The notes under the pieces are model-generated. The model did no database searches, was not told the origin of the DNA, and saw only the letters and a program-made list of their open reading frames with translations. The position numbers and the translations under genes were made by a program. A stretch of DNA of 64,000 nucleotides from SAR202 cluster bacterium bin22. Lineage in GTDB: Bacteria > Chloroflexota > Dehalococcoidia > Lucifugimonadales > UBA3495. Shown piece after piece: positions 36,788 through 45,511 of the stretch. The stretch lies in contig MPMM01000002.1 in assembly GCA_002238505.1 (NCBI GenBank), positions 62,001 to 126,000 on the forward strand, given 5' to 3'. Numbering within the stretch: position 1 is the first letter of the stretch; each line of letters starts with the position of its first letter.

Positions 36788-37300
36788 CTACCACTCGAAG
36801 CCTAGGTTGGCATAGCGCACGAAGACAGTGCCGAAGGGCTCGGCCAGGGGGCCGTTAATTGCCAGAACGGCTATGATGTGCTCATCCCCGGGCTGTACGG
36901 ACTGGGAAACCAGTACCCGCTGGGGGGTGTTAAATCCCTGGACGGTACCCCGGTCCCGGTTGCACTGCCCGTCAATCCAGATCTCCCCATAATCATCCAC
37001 GCAGGTCTCGAACTGGACCCGCATTCCCGAGGTGGGGTTGCCGTCCACGGTTTCCGGTATGGTGATCTTCGTTCGATACCAGCAAAAGGTAAAACCGCTG
37101 GAATTGCGCTGGGGCAGATCGGTTATTTCCTCCCAACTGGAGTCGTCATAGTCCGCCAGCCTGGCGGGACTGGGATCACCGCGTTCGAATACCAGACCTC
37201 CGTTCTCCTCACCGGGTATGTACCCGACAGCATACCGCCAGGTCGCTCCAGTGGCGGTCCGCCCTGATTCTTCTCCAATGTTTACGGTGATTCGAGGCAT
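36788..37300 (-). CDS. stand-alone galactose-binding-like jelly-roll protein
   Basis: This 170-residue all-beta protein resembles the sugar-binding N-terminal domain of GH2-type glycosidases. Features are DDSSWEEITDLPQRN, FCWYRTKITIPE, FETCVDDYGEIWIDGQ and QRVLVSQSVQPGDEHIIAVLAINGPLAEPFG. No catalytic domain is attached and no signal peptide is seen. AGGAGG precedes the ATG. It starts a minus-strand group with carbohydrate-ester-like hydrolases, consistent with a binding role. Confidence 0.72.
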   Translation of the reverse strand: MPRITVNIGEESGRTATGATWRYAVGYIPGEENGGLVFERGDPSPARLADYDDSSWEEITDLPQRNSSGFTFCWYRTKITIPETVDGNPTSGMRVQFETCVDDYGEIWIDGQCNRDRGTVQGFNTPQRVLVSQSVQPGDEHIIAVLAINGPLAEPFGTVFVRYANLGFEW

Positions 37301-37430
37301 TTGAGTTCACCCTCCTGTTTTATCCACAAATATGCGCGAATGCATGCGTGTGGTCTTTACGGGCAGATTGATGGACGTCTGGCAAAGCGAGACATCGGTA
37401 ACAGGTCGCCTGAATTAGCGGGCCGCACAG

Positions 37431-38207
37431 TCACGAATGCTGGGCGAGGAATTCCAGCACCAAGCCGTTCCACACGTGGGGACGCTCCCAGAAACCCGCG
37501 TGCCCGGCATCGGGCAGGGAAACAAACCGGCTGGCCGGAATGTGGTCGGACAGAAGCCGCATCAGGGCAGGCGGCGAAAGCAAGTCCGCCTCGCCAGACA
37601 ATACCATCACCGGACACTGTATGCCAGCCAGCCTTTGGTAGGTGATGGGTTGCCTGAGGGGCTGGGTTGGGATGGGACCGAGGGGGCGGCTGGACCGGTC
37701 TATCTCCAGCCAGCGGGCCGCGCCCTCCGGGTCCCTGCCCCGGTACGAGGGGCCCAGTTCCCGAAGTTCTACCGGCAGTTCCTGAATCTGAGGTGGACGC
37801 AGACCGTGCTGCAGGGCCAGGTAATCGGCTTCCTGGACGCCACCGATGGTGTTGGCTGCCACTAGGCTGATAACCCGTTCCGGATGGCTCAGGGTGTAGT
37901 CCAGGGCAGGTATCGCCCCAGCGGCGGTCCCGACCAGGTTGACTCGTTCCAGTCCCAGGGCATCCAGGAGGGCGTGGAGGTCATCGCCGGCGAAACCGGG
38001 CTGGGGACCGGAATCGGTGGGTCGGGAGCGGCCCCAAGTCCTGCGGTCATAAGATATGCACCGGTATCCGACTGCCACAAATGTGGGCAACTGGTGAATC
38101 CAGCAGTCCGTAGTGCCGGAAGCAGCGTGGAGCAGGATGACAGGAGTTCCAGAGCCGCCCGTGTCTTCGTACCACAGGTCAACGCCGGGAAGGGAAAGAC
38201 GGGGCAT
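37431..38207 (-). CDS. alpha/beta-hydrolase fold protein lacking the nucleophile
   Basis: This 258-residue protein has a complete alpha/beta-hydrolase layout: VILLHAASGTTDCW (oxyanion region), CISYDRRTWGRS, a lid, VMVLSGEADLLSP (acid region) and PDAGHAGFWERP (His). The nucleophile elbow reads LVGTAAGAIPALDY, i.e. G-T-A-A-G instead of G-x-S-x-G, confirmed in the DNA as gga acc gcc gct ggg at about residues 91-95. It is therefore unlikely to be a classical hydrolase. AAGGAG precedes the ATG. Confidence 0.83.
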   Translation of the reverse strand: MPRLSLPGVDLWYEDTGGSGTPVILLHAASGTTDCWIHQLPTFVAVGYRCISYDRRTWGRSRPTDSGPQPGFAGDDLHALLDALGLERVNLVGTAAGAIPALDYTLSHPERVISLVAANTIGGVQEADYLALQHGLRPPQIQELPVELRELGPSYRGRDPEGAARWLEIDRSSRPLGPIPTQPLRQPITYQRLAGIQCPVMVLSGEADLLSPPALMRLLSDHIPASRFVSLPDAGHAGFWERPHVWNGLVLEFLAQHS

Positions 38208-38301
38208 GAAGCAACTCCTTCAAGTTGTGGGGGTGGCCGCCGCCCTCTAAACAGCTGACCAGCTTGGGTCGGCGGTCAGCCGGATTTCCTGGCCGACAAC
38301 G

Positions 38302-39216
38302 TTATCGCCAATGGGCCGGCAGGCTGGGTTCTGCGACTCCGAGTTCCCGAGACAGCCAGAGTTCGCTGTAAGCGCCATCCCGGTAGCCCGAATTCTCCGA
38401 CTCGTGGACATCGGTACTGCTTTTGATTGACTGGACGAGAGGTTCCAGGGCCGATGGTCCCAGCGGGCTGCTTCCGGCCTCGGCCATCAATAGGGTTCTG
38501 GCTCCCACCATGGGGGCGAAGTGGCTGGCATCATAGTAGGCCAGAGTTTCCAGCACTTGGTCACGCCGCTCGGGGCGCTGACGCAGGTAGTCGTTGAGTT
38601 CTTCCAACGGATAGGCCTGGGTTGCCGCGGCCCGCTCCAGAGCCCGGTGGAAAATCACCGGGGTGTAAACCAGGTGGGTGATTCGAGGGCACAGGGCAGC
38701 GGTGATGAGAGCCATGTCGGCCCCGATGGCAGCCACGCGCTGGGGGTCCACTTCGGGCCTCGTCAACAGGTATTCCAGCCCACGGCAGCAGTCGGCTACG
38801 ATGCCCCGGTAGATGTAGCTGGAGGGGTCGTCAATGCAGTCGGTCAGCTGGCCTGGGAAACTGGCAGCGTAAGGTTGATCGGACCGGCGCTGGCCCCGGG
38901 CGCAAAGGGCGAAGGTGACGTAGCGCTGCCGCTGGCCGTTGGAAGTGCCCTGGGGAACCAGGTCGGCGACGCTGCCATAGCGGGGCAGGAAGTAGCGTAC
39001 GGGAAAAGGTCCCTGGCCGCGAGGGATGCTCAGGTAACCGAAAATGCGGTACGGGCCGATGGAGGTCAGCCGGACGCCGTAGGCGGTGGCAAATTCGGTA
39101 GACCGAAAGGGAATCTCCTCGACCTCAGGAGCGGCAGGCAGTCGGCCCAATTCGGCGAGGGTATCCTGCCAGTAGGCGTCGAAGTTTTGGGGTCTTGCGT
39201 CGGCTGAAGTGCTCAT
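38302..39216 (-). CDS. acetylxylan-esterase-like protein, catalytic triad lost
   Basis: This 304-residue paralog of its upstream neighbour aligns through SSYIYRGIVADCCRGLEYLLTRPEVDPQRVAAIGADMAL. The nucleophile position is Asp167 (GADMA) rather than Ser; the acid region reads MAEAGSSPLGP and the His region NSGYRDGAYSE, so all three triad residues appear replaced. The ATG at 39216 has GAGGGA and lies 13 bases after the neighbour's stop. Non-catalytic, binding or regulatory functions are possible. Confidence 0.75.
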   Translation of the reverse strand: MSTSADARPQNFDAYWQDTLAELGRLPAAPEVEEIPFRSTEFATAYGVRLTSIGPYRIFGYLSIPRGQGPFPVRYFLPRYGSVADLVPQGTSNGQRQRYVTFALCARGQRRSDQPYAASFPGQLTDCIDDPSSYIYRGIVADCCRGLEYLLTRPEVDPQRVAAIGADMALITAALCPRITHLVYTPVIFHRALERAAATQAYPLEELNDYLRQRPERRDQVLETLAYYDASHFAPMVGARTLLMAEAGSSPLGPSALEPLVQSIKSSTDVHESENSGYRDGAYSELWLSRELGVAEPSLPAHWR

Positions 39217-39229
39217 GGTTGCCGGTCCC

Positions 39230-40159
39230 TCAGGGTTCCAGATGCTGGGCCAGGAAGGATTCGATGATTCCAGTGTGGACGGCGTTGTTGGCATCGTGGC
39301 CGAAGCCGTCGTAGTCGTAAAGCTGCTTGTCTTCGCTGCCCATGGCGCGGAAGAGGGCATAGCCGGTCTCGGGCGGGCAGGTGCTGTCCTGTAGCCCGAT
39401 GTTGACGATTATGGGGCAGGTGACCTTTGGCGCCAGGCTGATGCCGTCGAAGTAGGCCACGGTGTCGGTAACCTGCTGAAGACTTTCTGGGTGCAGGCGC
39501 AGGTAGTCGGCAATTTCCTGGTAGGGATAGCCGTCGGTAAGCTCAATGGCGTCCATGAACCCGCAGAGGAAGGGGGCTCCGGATGTGGCCACCTTGATTT
39601 CGGGTCGCAGGGCCGCAACTACCACGGAAAGGCCGCCGCCCTGGCTGTGGCCGGTAACACCCAATCGGTCCGCATCCACCTCGTCCCGGGAGACCAGAAA
39701 ATCCACGCCCCGGCAGGAGTCCATGTAGAAGCCACGATAGATGTAGGTGTTGCGGTCCACGATGCCGTGGGTGAGAAGGCCCGGATAGCCGGGGTTGAAC
39801 TGACCGTTGCTGCGGAGTTTGCCCCGGGGAGCCACGCTGAAGGCGGCGTAGCCCCGGGCAGCCCAGTTCTTGGGTATGAGCGGCTCCATGGAGTAGCCGG
39901 GGACGACCAGCAGTCCCGGAAGCTGCCCCGCATGGTTGGCGGGGCGGGCATACCAGCCGGCGATACCCACGTGGTCCAAGCTGGTGTAGTGGACCTGGTA
40001 AACGTCCACCTGGGGCGAGGAACGGAGCGGGTCGTAGGACACATCTGCCTGCAGGGGTATTTGTGCGGTCTGGGCAAGCACGTCTGCCCAGAAGGCGTCA
40101 ATGTCGGCGGGGCGTTTGACTGAGGAGACAAATTCGGCGGGGTTGGCTTGGATGGTCAT
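39230..40159 (-). CDS. acetylxylan esterase / cephalosporin-C deacetylase family hydrolase
   Basis: This 309-residue AXE1-family hydrolase cleaves acetyl esters of sugars or related compounds. The triad is intact: Ser172 in GVTGHSQGGG, Asp258 in IGLQDSTCPP and His288 in DGFGHDA. RGFYMDSCRGVDFLVSRDEVDADR is typical. No signal peptide is seen. It is followed in the same transcript by the dead paralog. Confidence 0.87.
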   Translation of the reverse strand: MTIQANPAEFVSSVKRPADIDAFWADVLAQTAQIPLQADVSYDPLRSSPQVDVYQVHYTSLDHVGIAGWYARPANHAGQLPGLLVVPGYSMEPLIPKNWAARGYAAFSVAPRGKLRSNGQFNPGYPGLLTHGIVDRNTYIYRGFYMDSCRGVDFLVSRDEVDADRLGVTGHSQGGGLSVVVAALRPEIKVATSGAPFLCGFMDAIELTDGYPYQEIADYLRLHPESLQQVTDTVAYFDGISLAPKVTCPIIVNIGLQDSTCPPETGYALFRAMGSEDKQLYDYDGFGHDANNAVHTGIIESFLAQHLEP

Positions 40160-40540
40160 GGCACCCCCGGAGAGGCCGTTTTCGTGGGGCCAAGTCTATG
40201 GCAGATATGGGGGGAACGTCAACAGGGGGTATCCGGTCGGCTTGAGCAGTTGAACCTTGGATACGAAACACGAGATGAGCAGACACTTTGGTCTGCCCAT
40301 CTCCCCATTCGCGAAACCTTCCAAGAGACCTCTTAACAAGTCCCTTCCCCATCAAAATGGGGCCTAAAAATAGTCTTCGAAATATCGTTCTTGCTTTGAA
40401 TTCAAGGAGTTTATATCTGCGTTAAGGAGGGCGCCATTGGACTGATGCCGTATTCATTGATGCGTCGACTATGTGCCATGCTATCTTCACATAGATGTTG
40501 ACAGACCCGCAATTTGGTGTCGACCCTTCAGAAAGGAGGA
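40160..40540. other. intergenic region with small repeats
   Basis: This 381-base stretch contains no gene I can support. It holds a REP-like hairpin at 40272-40303 (GAGATG-A-GCAGAC, loop ACTTTG, GTCTGC-C-CATCTC) and a fragment of the CCTTCCCCATnnnATGGGG repeat at 40342-40362. Confidence 0.55.
40272..40303. repeat. REP-like hairpin (GCAGAC family)
   Basis: There are two stacked 6-bp stems separated by one mismatch, with loop ACTTTG. It is related to 5956-5977, where the same GCAGAC/GTCTGC stem has loop ACAAAG. Confidence 0.6.
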
Positions 40541-41314
40541 TTAATTTATTTCCTCTTCCTCGTCTTCGTAATTTTCATCTGATCCGTCCAATTCGAGATC
40601 TAATTGTGTGGGATGGAGAGTTACCGCAGGTTGAGGCGATTCGACCAACATTGGTTTCAAGGCTTTAACCATCGCTATCAGGCTGTTCCAAGTGTCATCA
40701 GTCAGTGGTAAAGGAAGTTCCATTCGCATTGAGGCTGATCCCCCAGTGACAGAGAATAGTACTTTGTCACTGTTTGCCACAGGCATGTTGGTTATATCGT
40801 CGCGAACGGACTCATTTACGCCTTCGTTGTAGACGTGCAAGGATTCGCTATCATCTAAATCTACAAAGTCGAAAGACGCCCTCATAACTTCTATGAACCT
40901 AGTGGCTCCCTCATCGGAAAACCTCTTTTCCATCACCAGCAGTTGCTTGAGAGCATCGTCAGCTGATTGGTATTTCCCTGACTCATACAAGTCCCTAAAA
41001 AGATCTGGCGAGAGAATTGCTTCTTTGACTGCGTTCTTGAACTCGTTAGATTCCGGATTCCTGAGTACGACAGTCAGGGACCTTGGGGTCAACTTTGCCG
41101 TATCACCTTTTCTCTGTTCAATTAGGCCATACTGCCTCAAAGCCCCCATCCTACGTCTAACGCCGCCGCTTGCTGCACTGAGATTCCAGCTCTGGGCAGC
41201 ATCGGAAGCAGTAAAATCCCCTCCCTTGACCTTAGAATAAAGGCCTCGAACATGTTCAATCGCATTAGGTAGGTCAATGCCAGGATAGTTAGGGCTGCGC
41301 TGTTTTATAACCAA
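40541..41314 (-). CDS. winged-helix-like hypothetical protein with acidic tail
   Basis: This 257-residue protein appears to have an N-terminal helix-turn-helix: RSPNYPGIDLPNAIEHVRGLYSK, then SDAAQSWNLSAASGGVRRRMGALRQYGLIEQRKGDTAKLTPRS. The family is widespread but without known function, to my knowledge. The C terminus is strongly acidic (DLELDGSDENYEDEEEEIN). A TTG start at 41314 is supported by GGAGG 6 bases upstream. The gene is AT-rich. DNA binding is inferred from the fold only. Confidence 0.72.
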   Translation of the reverse strand: MVIKQRSPNYPGIDLPNAIEHVRGLYSKVKGGDFTASDAAQSWNLSAASGGVRRRMGALRQYGLIEQRKGDTAKLTPRSLTVVLRNPESNEFKNAVKEAILSPDLFRDLYESGKYQSADDALKQLLVMEKRFSDEGATRFIEVMRASFDFVDLDDSESLHVYNEGVNESVRDDITNMPVANSDKVLFSVTGGSASMRMELPLPLTDDTWNSLIAMVKALKPMLVESPQPAVTLHPTQLDLELDGSDENYEDEEEEIN

Positions 41315-41450
41315 TATCAGCCTCCAAGTATTAGATAATTAAGCCTAACATTGAGTAGGCGTAATGTCAAGTGTATTGATGGCTGTAACGGCTAATTGGG
41401 AGCTTTAAGTGTAGGCGTAAATGAAGCTTAAATAGTCTATGATTGTAGGC

Positions 41451-42482
41451 TTAACCGCGGGCGCCGAGAATGGCTACCTGCGCCGCTCCCAGGAGGTACA
41501 CCACCGCTATCAATGCCAGCCCCGTCACGAGTACGGGCTGGGAGAGACGGTTGCGTCCCCAGATGAGCAAGCCGCCCAACAGTATCAATCCCACCGCAAT
41601 GCTACCGGCCACGAAGTGTTCCGGCGACGCAAAATTCAGGATGACGCCGTTGCGAAAGAAAACGTCGGCATAAGACAGGATGGTTACGTTGAATACGCAA
41701 CTGCCGTAAACACCGGCTACGGCCAGGTCTGCGGCTCCCAGCCGGGCCGCCCCGATGGTTGCGGAGACCTCCGGCATACTGGTTACTATCGACACCGCCA
41801 GGATGCCCACGATTCCCGAAGAAATGCCGGTCGCCTGAGCGATCCAGGCCGAGCTTTGGGCGAGGAAGATTCCTGAAACGATTACTCCCAGGGAAACTGC
41901 ACCGAACAGGACCCATGCGTGTCGCAGGGTCATACCGACATCGTCTTCATCGCCTTCCTGGGTTGCCGGGGGGTGTTGGTAAACGATGCGCATGCCGATT
42001 ACATAGACGACAATCAGGAAAATGGAGGAGAACCCGATCTGCCACAAATTGCCCTCGGTCAGGAACCCGGGCGCCAGGGCGTGCCAAGCGGCCAGAATCA
42101 CTGCCAGGCCGGTCATAATGCCGGCCAGCACTATGAGGTAACCCTGCTCGGGCGCTATCTGCCGCAGAAAACGCTTCCCGCCAAAGAGCAGAGCAACTAC
42201 AGCCAGCGTAAGGATGTTCACCATGTTTGACCCGAGGGCGTCTCCCAACGCCAACTCGGGCTCGTCAATTCGGACTGCGGTGATGTTGTTGGAAAGCTCG
42301 GGCAGCGAAGTGGCGAGGGCCACGAGGATACTGCCCACGAAAAGCCGTCCCCAGCCGGTAAGGGTAGCCAGGGCGTCGCCGTACTTGGCCAGCTGCACTC
42401 CCAGAAGGACTACGGCCACTGCGCTGGCCAGGAAGATGGGGACTGACGCCAGCAAGCTGACCTGGTCCGGTACGAAAGGCAT
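41451..42482 (-). CDS. sodium/calcium exchanger-type membrane antiporter
   Basis: This 343-residue CaCA-superfamily inner-membrane antiporter has about ten membrane segments. Two alpha-repeats are clear: VGSILVALATSLPELSNNI..GDALGSNMVNI (about 49-90) and GILAVSIVTSMPEVSATIGA..GVYGSCVFNV (about 225-265). The central loop (HPPATQEGDEDDVG) is acidic and short. Ion specificity (Ca or other) cannot be settled. AGGAG precedes the ATG; leuB is upstream on the same strand. Confidence 0.88.
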   Translation of the reverse strand: MPFVPDQVSLLASVPIFLASAVAVVLLGVQLAKYGDALATLTGWGRLFVGSILVALATSLPELSNNITAVRIDEPELALGDALGSNMVNILTLAVVALLFGGKRFLRQIAPEQGYLIVLAGIMTGLAVILAAWHALAPGFLTEGNLWQIGFSSIFLIVVYVIGMRIVYQHPPATQEGDEDDVGMTLRHAWVLFGAVSLGVIVSGIFLAQSSAWIAQATGISSGIVGILAVSIVTSMPEVSATIGAARLGAADLAVAGVYGSCVFNVTILSYADVFFRNGVILNFASPEHFVAGSIAVGLILLGGLLIWGRNRLSQPVLVTGLALIAVVYLLGAAQVAILGARG

Positions 42483-42562
42483 GGTTCTCCTAGGTTGGTA
42501 AGTTAAGAGTCAGAAATTGAGAATTGGAGGATATGAGAGCCTGTGGTCTTGATGCTCAATTT

Positions 42563-43657
42563 CTAGCTCGCGATGGCGGCCACTATCAGGTCGCCCATTT
42601 CGGTGGTACTGACCCGGTGAGTGCCTTCCACGGCGATATCCGGAGTGCGGTGGCCGGCTTCCAGTGCCTGTTCCACCGCCCGTTCCACGCTGGCGGCCTC
42701 TTCGGTGAGGCCAAGGGAAAAGCGGAGCATCATGGCCACGCTGAGGGTGGAGGCGACGGGGTTGGCGATTCCCTGGCCGGCGATGTCCGGAGCCGTGCCG
42801 TGGATGGGTTCGTAGAAACCGGGAGTCTTCCGTCCCTCTACGGGAACGTCGGCCAGGCTGGCCGAGGGCAGAAGACCCATGGAGGCGGACAATACAGCCG
42901 CCTCGTCGGTGAGGATGTCGCCAAAGGTGTTCTCGGCCACAATTACGTCGAAGCGGGCGGGACGCTGGACCAACTGCATGGCGCAGGCGTCCACCAGCAC
43001 GTGTTCCAGTTCCACGTCGGGGTATTCGTCGCCCAGGCGGGTGGCAATCTGGCGCCACAGGCGGGAACATTCCAGGACGTTGGCCTTGTCGATGGAGGCC
43101 AGCTTCTTGCGGCGGCCGCGGGCCAGTTCAAACCCGACGCGCAGTACCCGCTCGATTTCACCTTCGCTGTAGCGCATGGTGTCAACGCCGGTCCAGCCCT
43201 GGGGAGTTTGGTGTCGGCCCTTGGGTTCGGCATAGTAGAGGCCGCCGGTCAGTTCCCGAACGACGACCATGTCCACACCTTCCAGGACCTCGGGCTTGAG
43301 GACGCTGGACTCGACCAGGTTGGGGTAAACCTTGACGGGGCGGATGTTGGCGAAGACGCCCAGATGGGCGCGAAGCTGGAGCAGGCCATCCTCGGGACGA
43401 ACCGAGGCTGAGGGGTCGTCCCACTTGGGGCCGCCCACGGCGCCGAAGAGAACGGCATCGGCGGAACCAGCCAGTTCCCGGACTTCCTGAGTTAAAGGCG
43501 TGCCGTGCTTGTCAATGGAAATGCCGCCCACGTCGCCGTATTCGAGGTTGAAGGTGTGGCCAAAGGCGCGCCCCACGGCTTCCAGGGACTTTACGCCTTC
43601 GGCGGTAACTTCGGGGCCGATGCCGTCGCCGCTGAGCACTGCAATGTTGAATTCCAA
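42563..43657 (-). CDS. leuB: 3-isopropylmalate dehydrogenase
   Basis: This 364-residue enzyme of leucine synthesis oxidises 3-isopropylmalate to the 2-oxo acid. Motifs are [28 protein letters not shown]-like [56 protein letters not shown] and [20 protein letters not shown]. The start is a TTG at 43657, with AGGAGG exactly 6 bases upstream; the open frame runs 48 codons further without domain match. No other leu genes are in the window. Confidence 0.95.
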   Translation of the reverse strand: MEFNIAVLSGDGIGPEVTAEGVKSLEAVGRAFGHTFNLEYGDVGGISIDKHGTPLTQEVRELAGSADAVLFGAVGGPKWDDPSASVRPEDGLLQLRAHLGVFANIRPVKVYPNLVESSVLKPEVLEGVDMVVVRELTGGLYYAEPKGRHQTPQGWTGVDTMRYSEGEIERVLRVGFELARGRRKKLASIDKANVLECSRLWRQIATRLGDEYPDVELEHVLVDACAMQLVQRPARFDVIVAENTFGDILTDEAAVLSASMGLLPSASLADVPVEGRKTPGFYEPIHGTAPDIAGQGIANPVASTLSVAMMLRFSLGLTEEAASVERAVEQALEAGHRTPDIAVEGTHRVSTTEMGDLIVAAIAS

Positions 43658-43887
43658 CGGAGTCCTCCTGCGCATTAAAGAAGTTTGCTGGCAAAAAATT
43701 TGGCCTGGCGCTTGCACCTGTAGCGCCAGGCCCGGGAAACAGTATAGCGTGAAAGGGGCCGGGGTATCAAAGGGGGAGGGAAGCGGGAGAGCCAGCCACA
43801 ATGTTGCGGGGCGGTCGCCGGTTACTGGACAACTTCCCGCTGGCAGTGCAAAGACAAACCATCAGGACAAGTTTGAGGAACGACGTT

Positions 43888-44139
43888 ATGGTCGATAATC
43901 AGGAGCTCTTGAGACGAATAACTGCCCGCTCCGACGTTTTGGGTGGAAAGCCCATCATTCGTGACATGAGAATTTCGGTAGAGCTGGTATTGAGCCTGAT
44001 GAGTCAAGGCGCCAGCCAGGAAGAGCTGCTGCAGGATTATCCGGCGTTGGAGCCGGAAGATATTCGGGCCTGCATTGCATATGCCCACACAGTCATTGCC
44101 GGTGATACCCTGGCATCAATTTCTGTAACGGGTTCATGA
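43888..44139 (+). CDS. DUF433 antitoxin (second pair)
   Basis: This 83-residue DUF433 protein reads LLRRITARSDVLGGKPIIRDMRISVELVLSLMSQGASQEELLQDYPALEPEDIRACIAYA. The ATG at 43888 with GAGGAA upstream fits the domain; the open frame reaches further back to 43801 without support. Its stop overlaps the toxin start by 4 bases. It is homologous to 1462-1722 but clearly diverged. Confidence 0.83.
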   Translation: MVDNQELLRRITARSDVLGGKPIIRDMRISVELVLSLMSQGASQEELLQDYPALEPEDIRACIAYAHTVIAGDTLASISVTGS

Positions 44140-44492
44140 AGTTTGTTGTGGATCGTTGCGCTGGTCGCCAATTGGCCGAATGGTTGAACGATAACGGACA
44201 TGACGTAATAGATACGAGAAATATTGATCCGGATCCGGGAGACAGGGTCCTCCTGGAGATGGCGGCTTCGGTTGGAAGGGTGCTGAATACGCTGGATAAG
44301 GATTTCGGAGAATTGATTCACAGGGGAGAGCTCGCTCACGCTGGCCTGATGCGGTTGCCCGATGTAAGGGTGTCCCAACGAATAGCAATAGTTGAGGATA
44401 TTATCTTCCGGCATGGGCAGGCGCTGGAAGAGGGGTGGATAATTACGGTCCGTGGTGGTCGAACCCGCATTTCCAGTCCCCAAAGGGGATGA
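44136..44492 (+). CDS. DUF5615 PIN-like toxin (second pair)
   Basis: This 118-residue DUF5615 protein reads MKFVVDRCAGRQLAEWLNDNGHDV, then RVLNTLDKDFGELIHRG. It keeps the TLDKDFGEL motif of the paralog at 1121-1465. It is the second gene of a two-gene operon closed by a near-perfect terminator at 44520. Probable RNase toxin by family. Confidence 0.83.
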   Translation: MKFVVDRCAGRQLAEWLNDNGHDVIDTRNIDPDPGDRVLLEMAASVGRVLNTLDKDFGELIHRGELAHAGLMRLPDVRVSQRIAIVEDIIFRHGQALEEGWIITVRGGRTRISSPQRG

Positions 44493-44519
44493 ACCGAGAT
44501 TTAACAGAATGTCTTCCAT

Positions 44520-44563
44520 AATCTTCGCCCCTGTCCCAATGAGACAGGGGCGAAGATTCTTTT
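44520..44563 (+). terminator. rho-independent terminator of second TA operon
   Basis: A perfect 16-bp stem (44520-44535 with 44543-44558, AATCTTCGCCCCTGTC) and a 7-base loop are followed by CTTTTG. It sits between convergent genes. Confidence 0.93.
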
Positions 44564-44591
44564 GATGCAGGGATTGGCCTGGTATCTGGAG

Positions 44592-45380
44592 CTAGACCGC
44601 TTCCGCCACCACAGGGTTGCTCAGTGTCCCGATGCCGGGAATTTCTATCTCCACCACGTCGCCGGGGTGCAGTTGTTCCACGGAGCCGGGGGCGCCGGTG
44701 AGGATGATGTCGCCGGGGCGCAGGGTTACGAACTGGCTGATGCCGCTGACGGTGTAGTAACAGTCGTAAATCATGCCCGACGTGCTGCCGCGGTCGTGCT
44801 CCTGGCCGTTGAGGCGGGTGATGATCTCCAGGTTGTGGGGGTCCACGTCAGTCTCAATCCAGGGCCCGACGGGGCCGAAGGTGTCGCACATCTTGCGCCG
44901 CCAGTTGGACAGGTCGGCGGCCCAGGAGCCCTCGCCGCTGACGTCGTTGGCGATGGAATAGCCGAGGATGAAGTTGGGAGCATCCTCCACGGACACGCGG
45001 CGGCAGGGCTTGCCAATAACTATGAGCAGCTCACCCTCATAGTGGACATAATCGGATTCGGCGGGCAGGATGATGTTCTCTCCTGTGCCGATGATGCAGT
45101 TGGCCCCCTTCTGCCAGGGTCGGAAGGCGGAGGAGTCCCGCTGGATGCGCTCGGTGTCCAGGGCCTCTTCCTGGTGGGCGATGTGGGCGGCGTAGTTGAG
45201 GCCCACGGCCCAATAGGAGGTGGGTACGGTGGGAGGCAGCAGCTTCACCTGGCTGAGGGGATAGGAGGCGTCGGTAACGGTGTGCTCGCCGAAAATGCTG
45301 CCCTGGATTACTCGAACCTGGTCTCCCTCAACGAGACCGTAGCTCTCCCAGGGGCCAACGCTGAATCTGGCCAGTTTCAT
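44592..45380 (-). CDS. fumarylacetoacetate hydrolase family protein
   Basis: This 262-residue FAH-fold enzyme belongs to a family of metal-dependent hydrolases, decarboxylases and isomerases acting on acylpyruvate-type compounds. Motifs are YWAVGLNYAAHIAH, then YVHYEGELLIVIGK (two Glu ligands), ILGYSIANDVS (Asp ligand) and GDIILTGAPGSVEQLHPGD. Length matches the single-domain type. GAGAGG precedes the ATG. The RidA gene lies upstream on the same strand across a 100-bp inverted-repeat element. Confidence 0.9.
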   Translation of the reverse strand: MKLARFSVGPWESYGLVEGDQVRVIQGSIFGEHTVTDASYPLSQVKLLPPTVPTSYWAVGLNYAAHIAHQEEALDTERIQRDSSAFRPWQKGANCIIGTGENIILPAESDYVHYEGELLIVIGKPCRRVSVEDAPNFILGYSIANDVSGEGSWAADLSNWRRKMCDTFGPVGPWIETDVDPHNLEIITRLNGQEHDRGSTSGMIYDCYYTVSGISQFVTLRPGDIILTGAPGSVEQLHPGDVVEIEIPGIGTLSNPVVAEAV

Positions 45381-45404
45381 TTCTTACCTCTCAAAGTGAA
45401 TTCA

Positions 45405-45504
45405 AACATGGATGGACAGGATGAACAGGATTGGGTTGGCTTGCCCAATCGAAATCTTCCTTACGGGTAAGCAAAGAATCCTGTACATCCTGTGTATCCA
45501 TGTT
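45405..45504. repeat. 100-bp element with 27-bp imperfect inverted ends
   Basis: Arms 45405-45431 and 45478-45504 (AACATGGATGGACAGGATGAACAGGAT type) pair at 24 of 27 positions and enclose a 46-base middle. The left arm resembles CATGGATGGACAGGATATACAGGAT in the tandem units at 30468-30727. It separates RidA from the FAA hydrolase gene. Confidence 0.7.
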
Positions 45505-45511
45505 AGTTGCG

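Noticed and set aside
43658-43801. upstream extension of leuB
   Set aside because: The TTG at 43657 has a perfect AGGAGG at 6 bases, and the added residues do not match LeuB.
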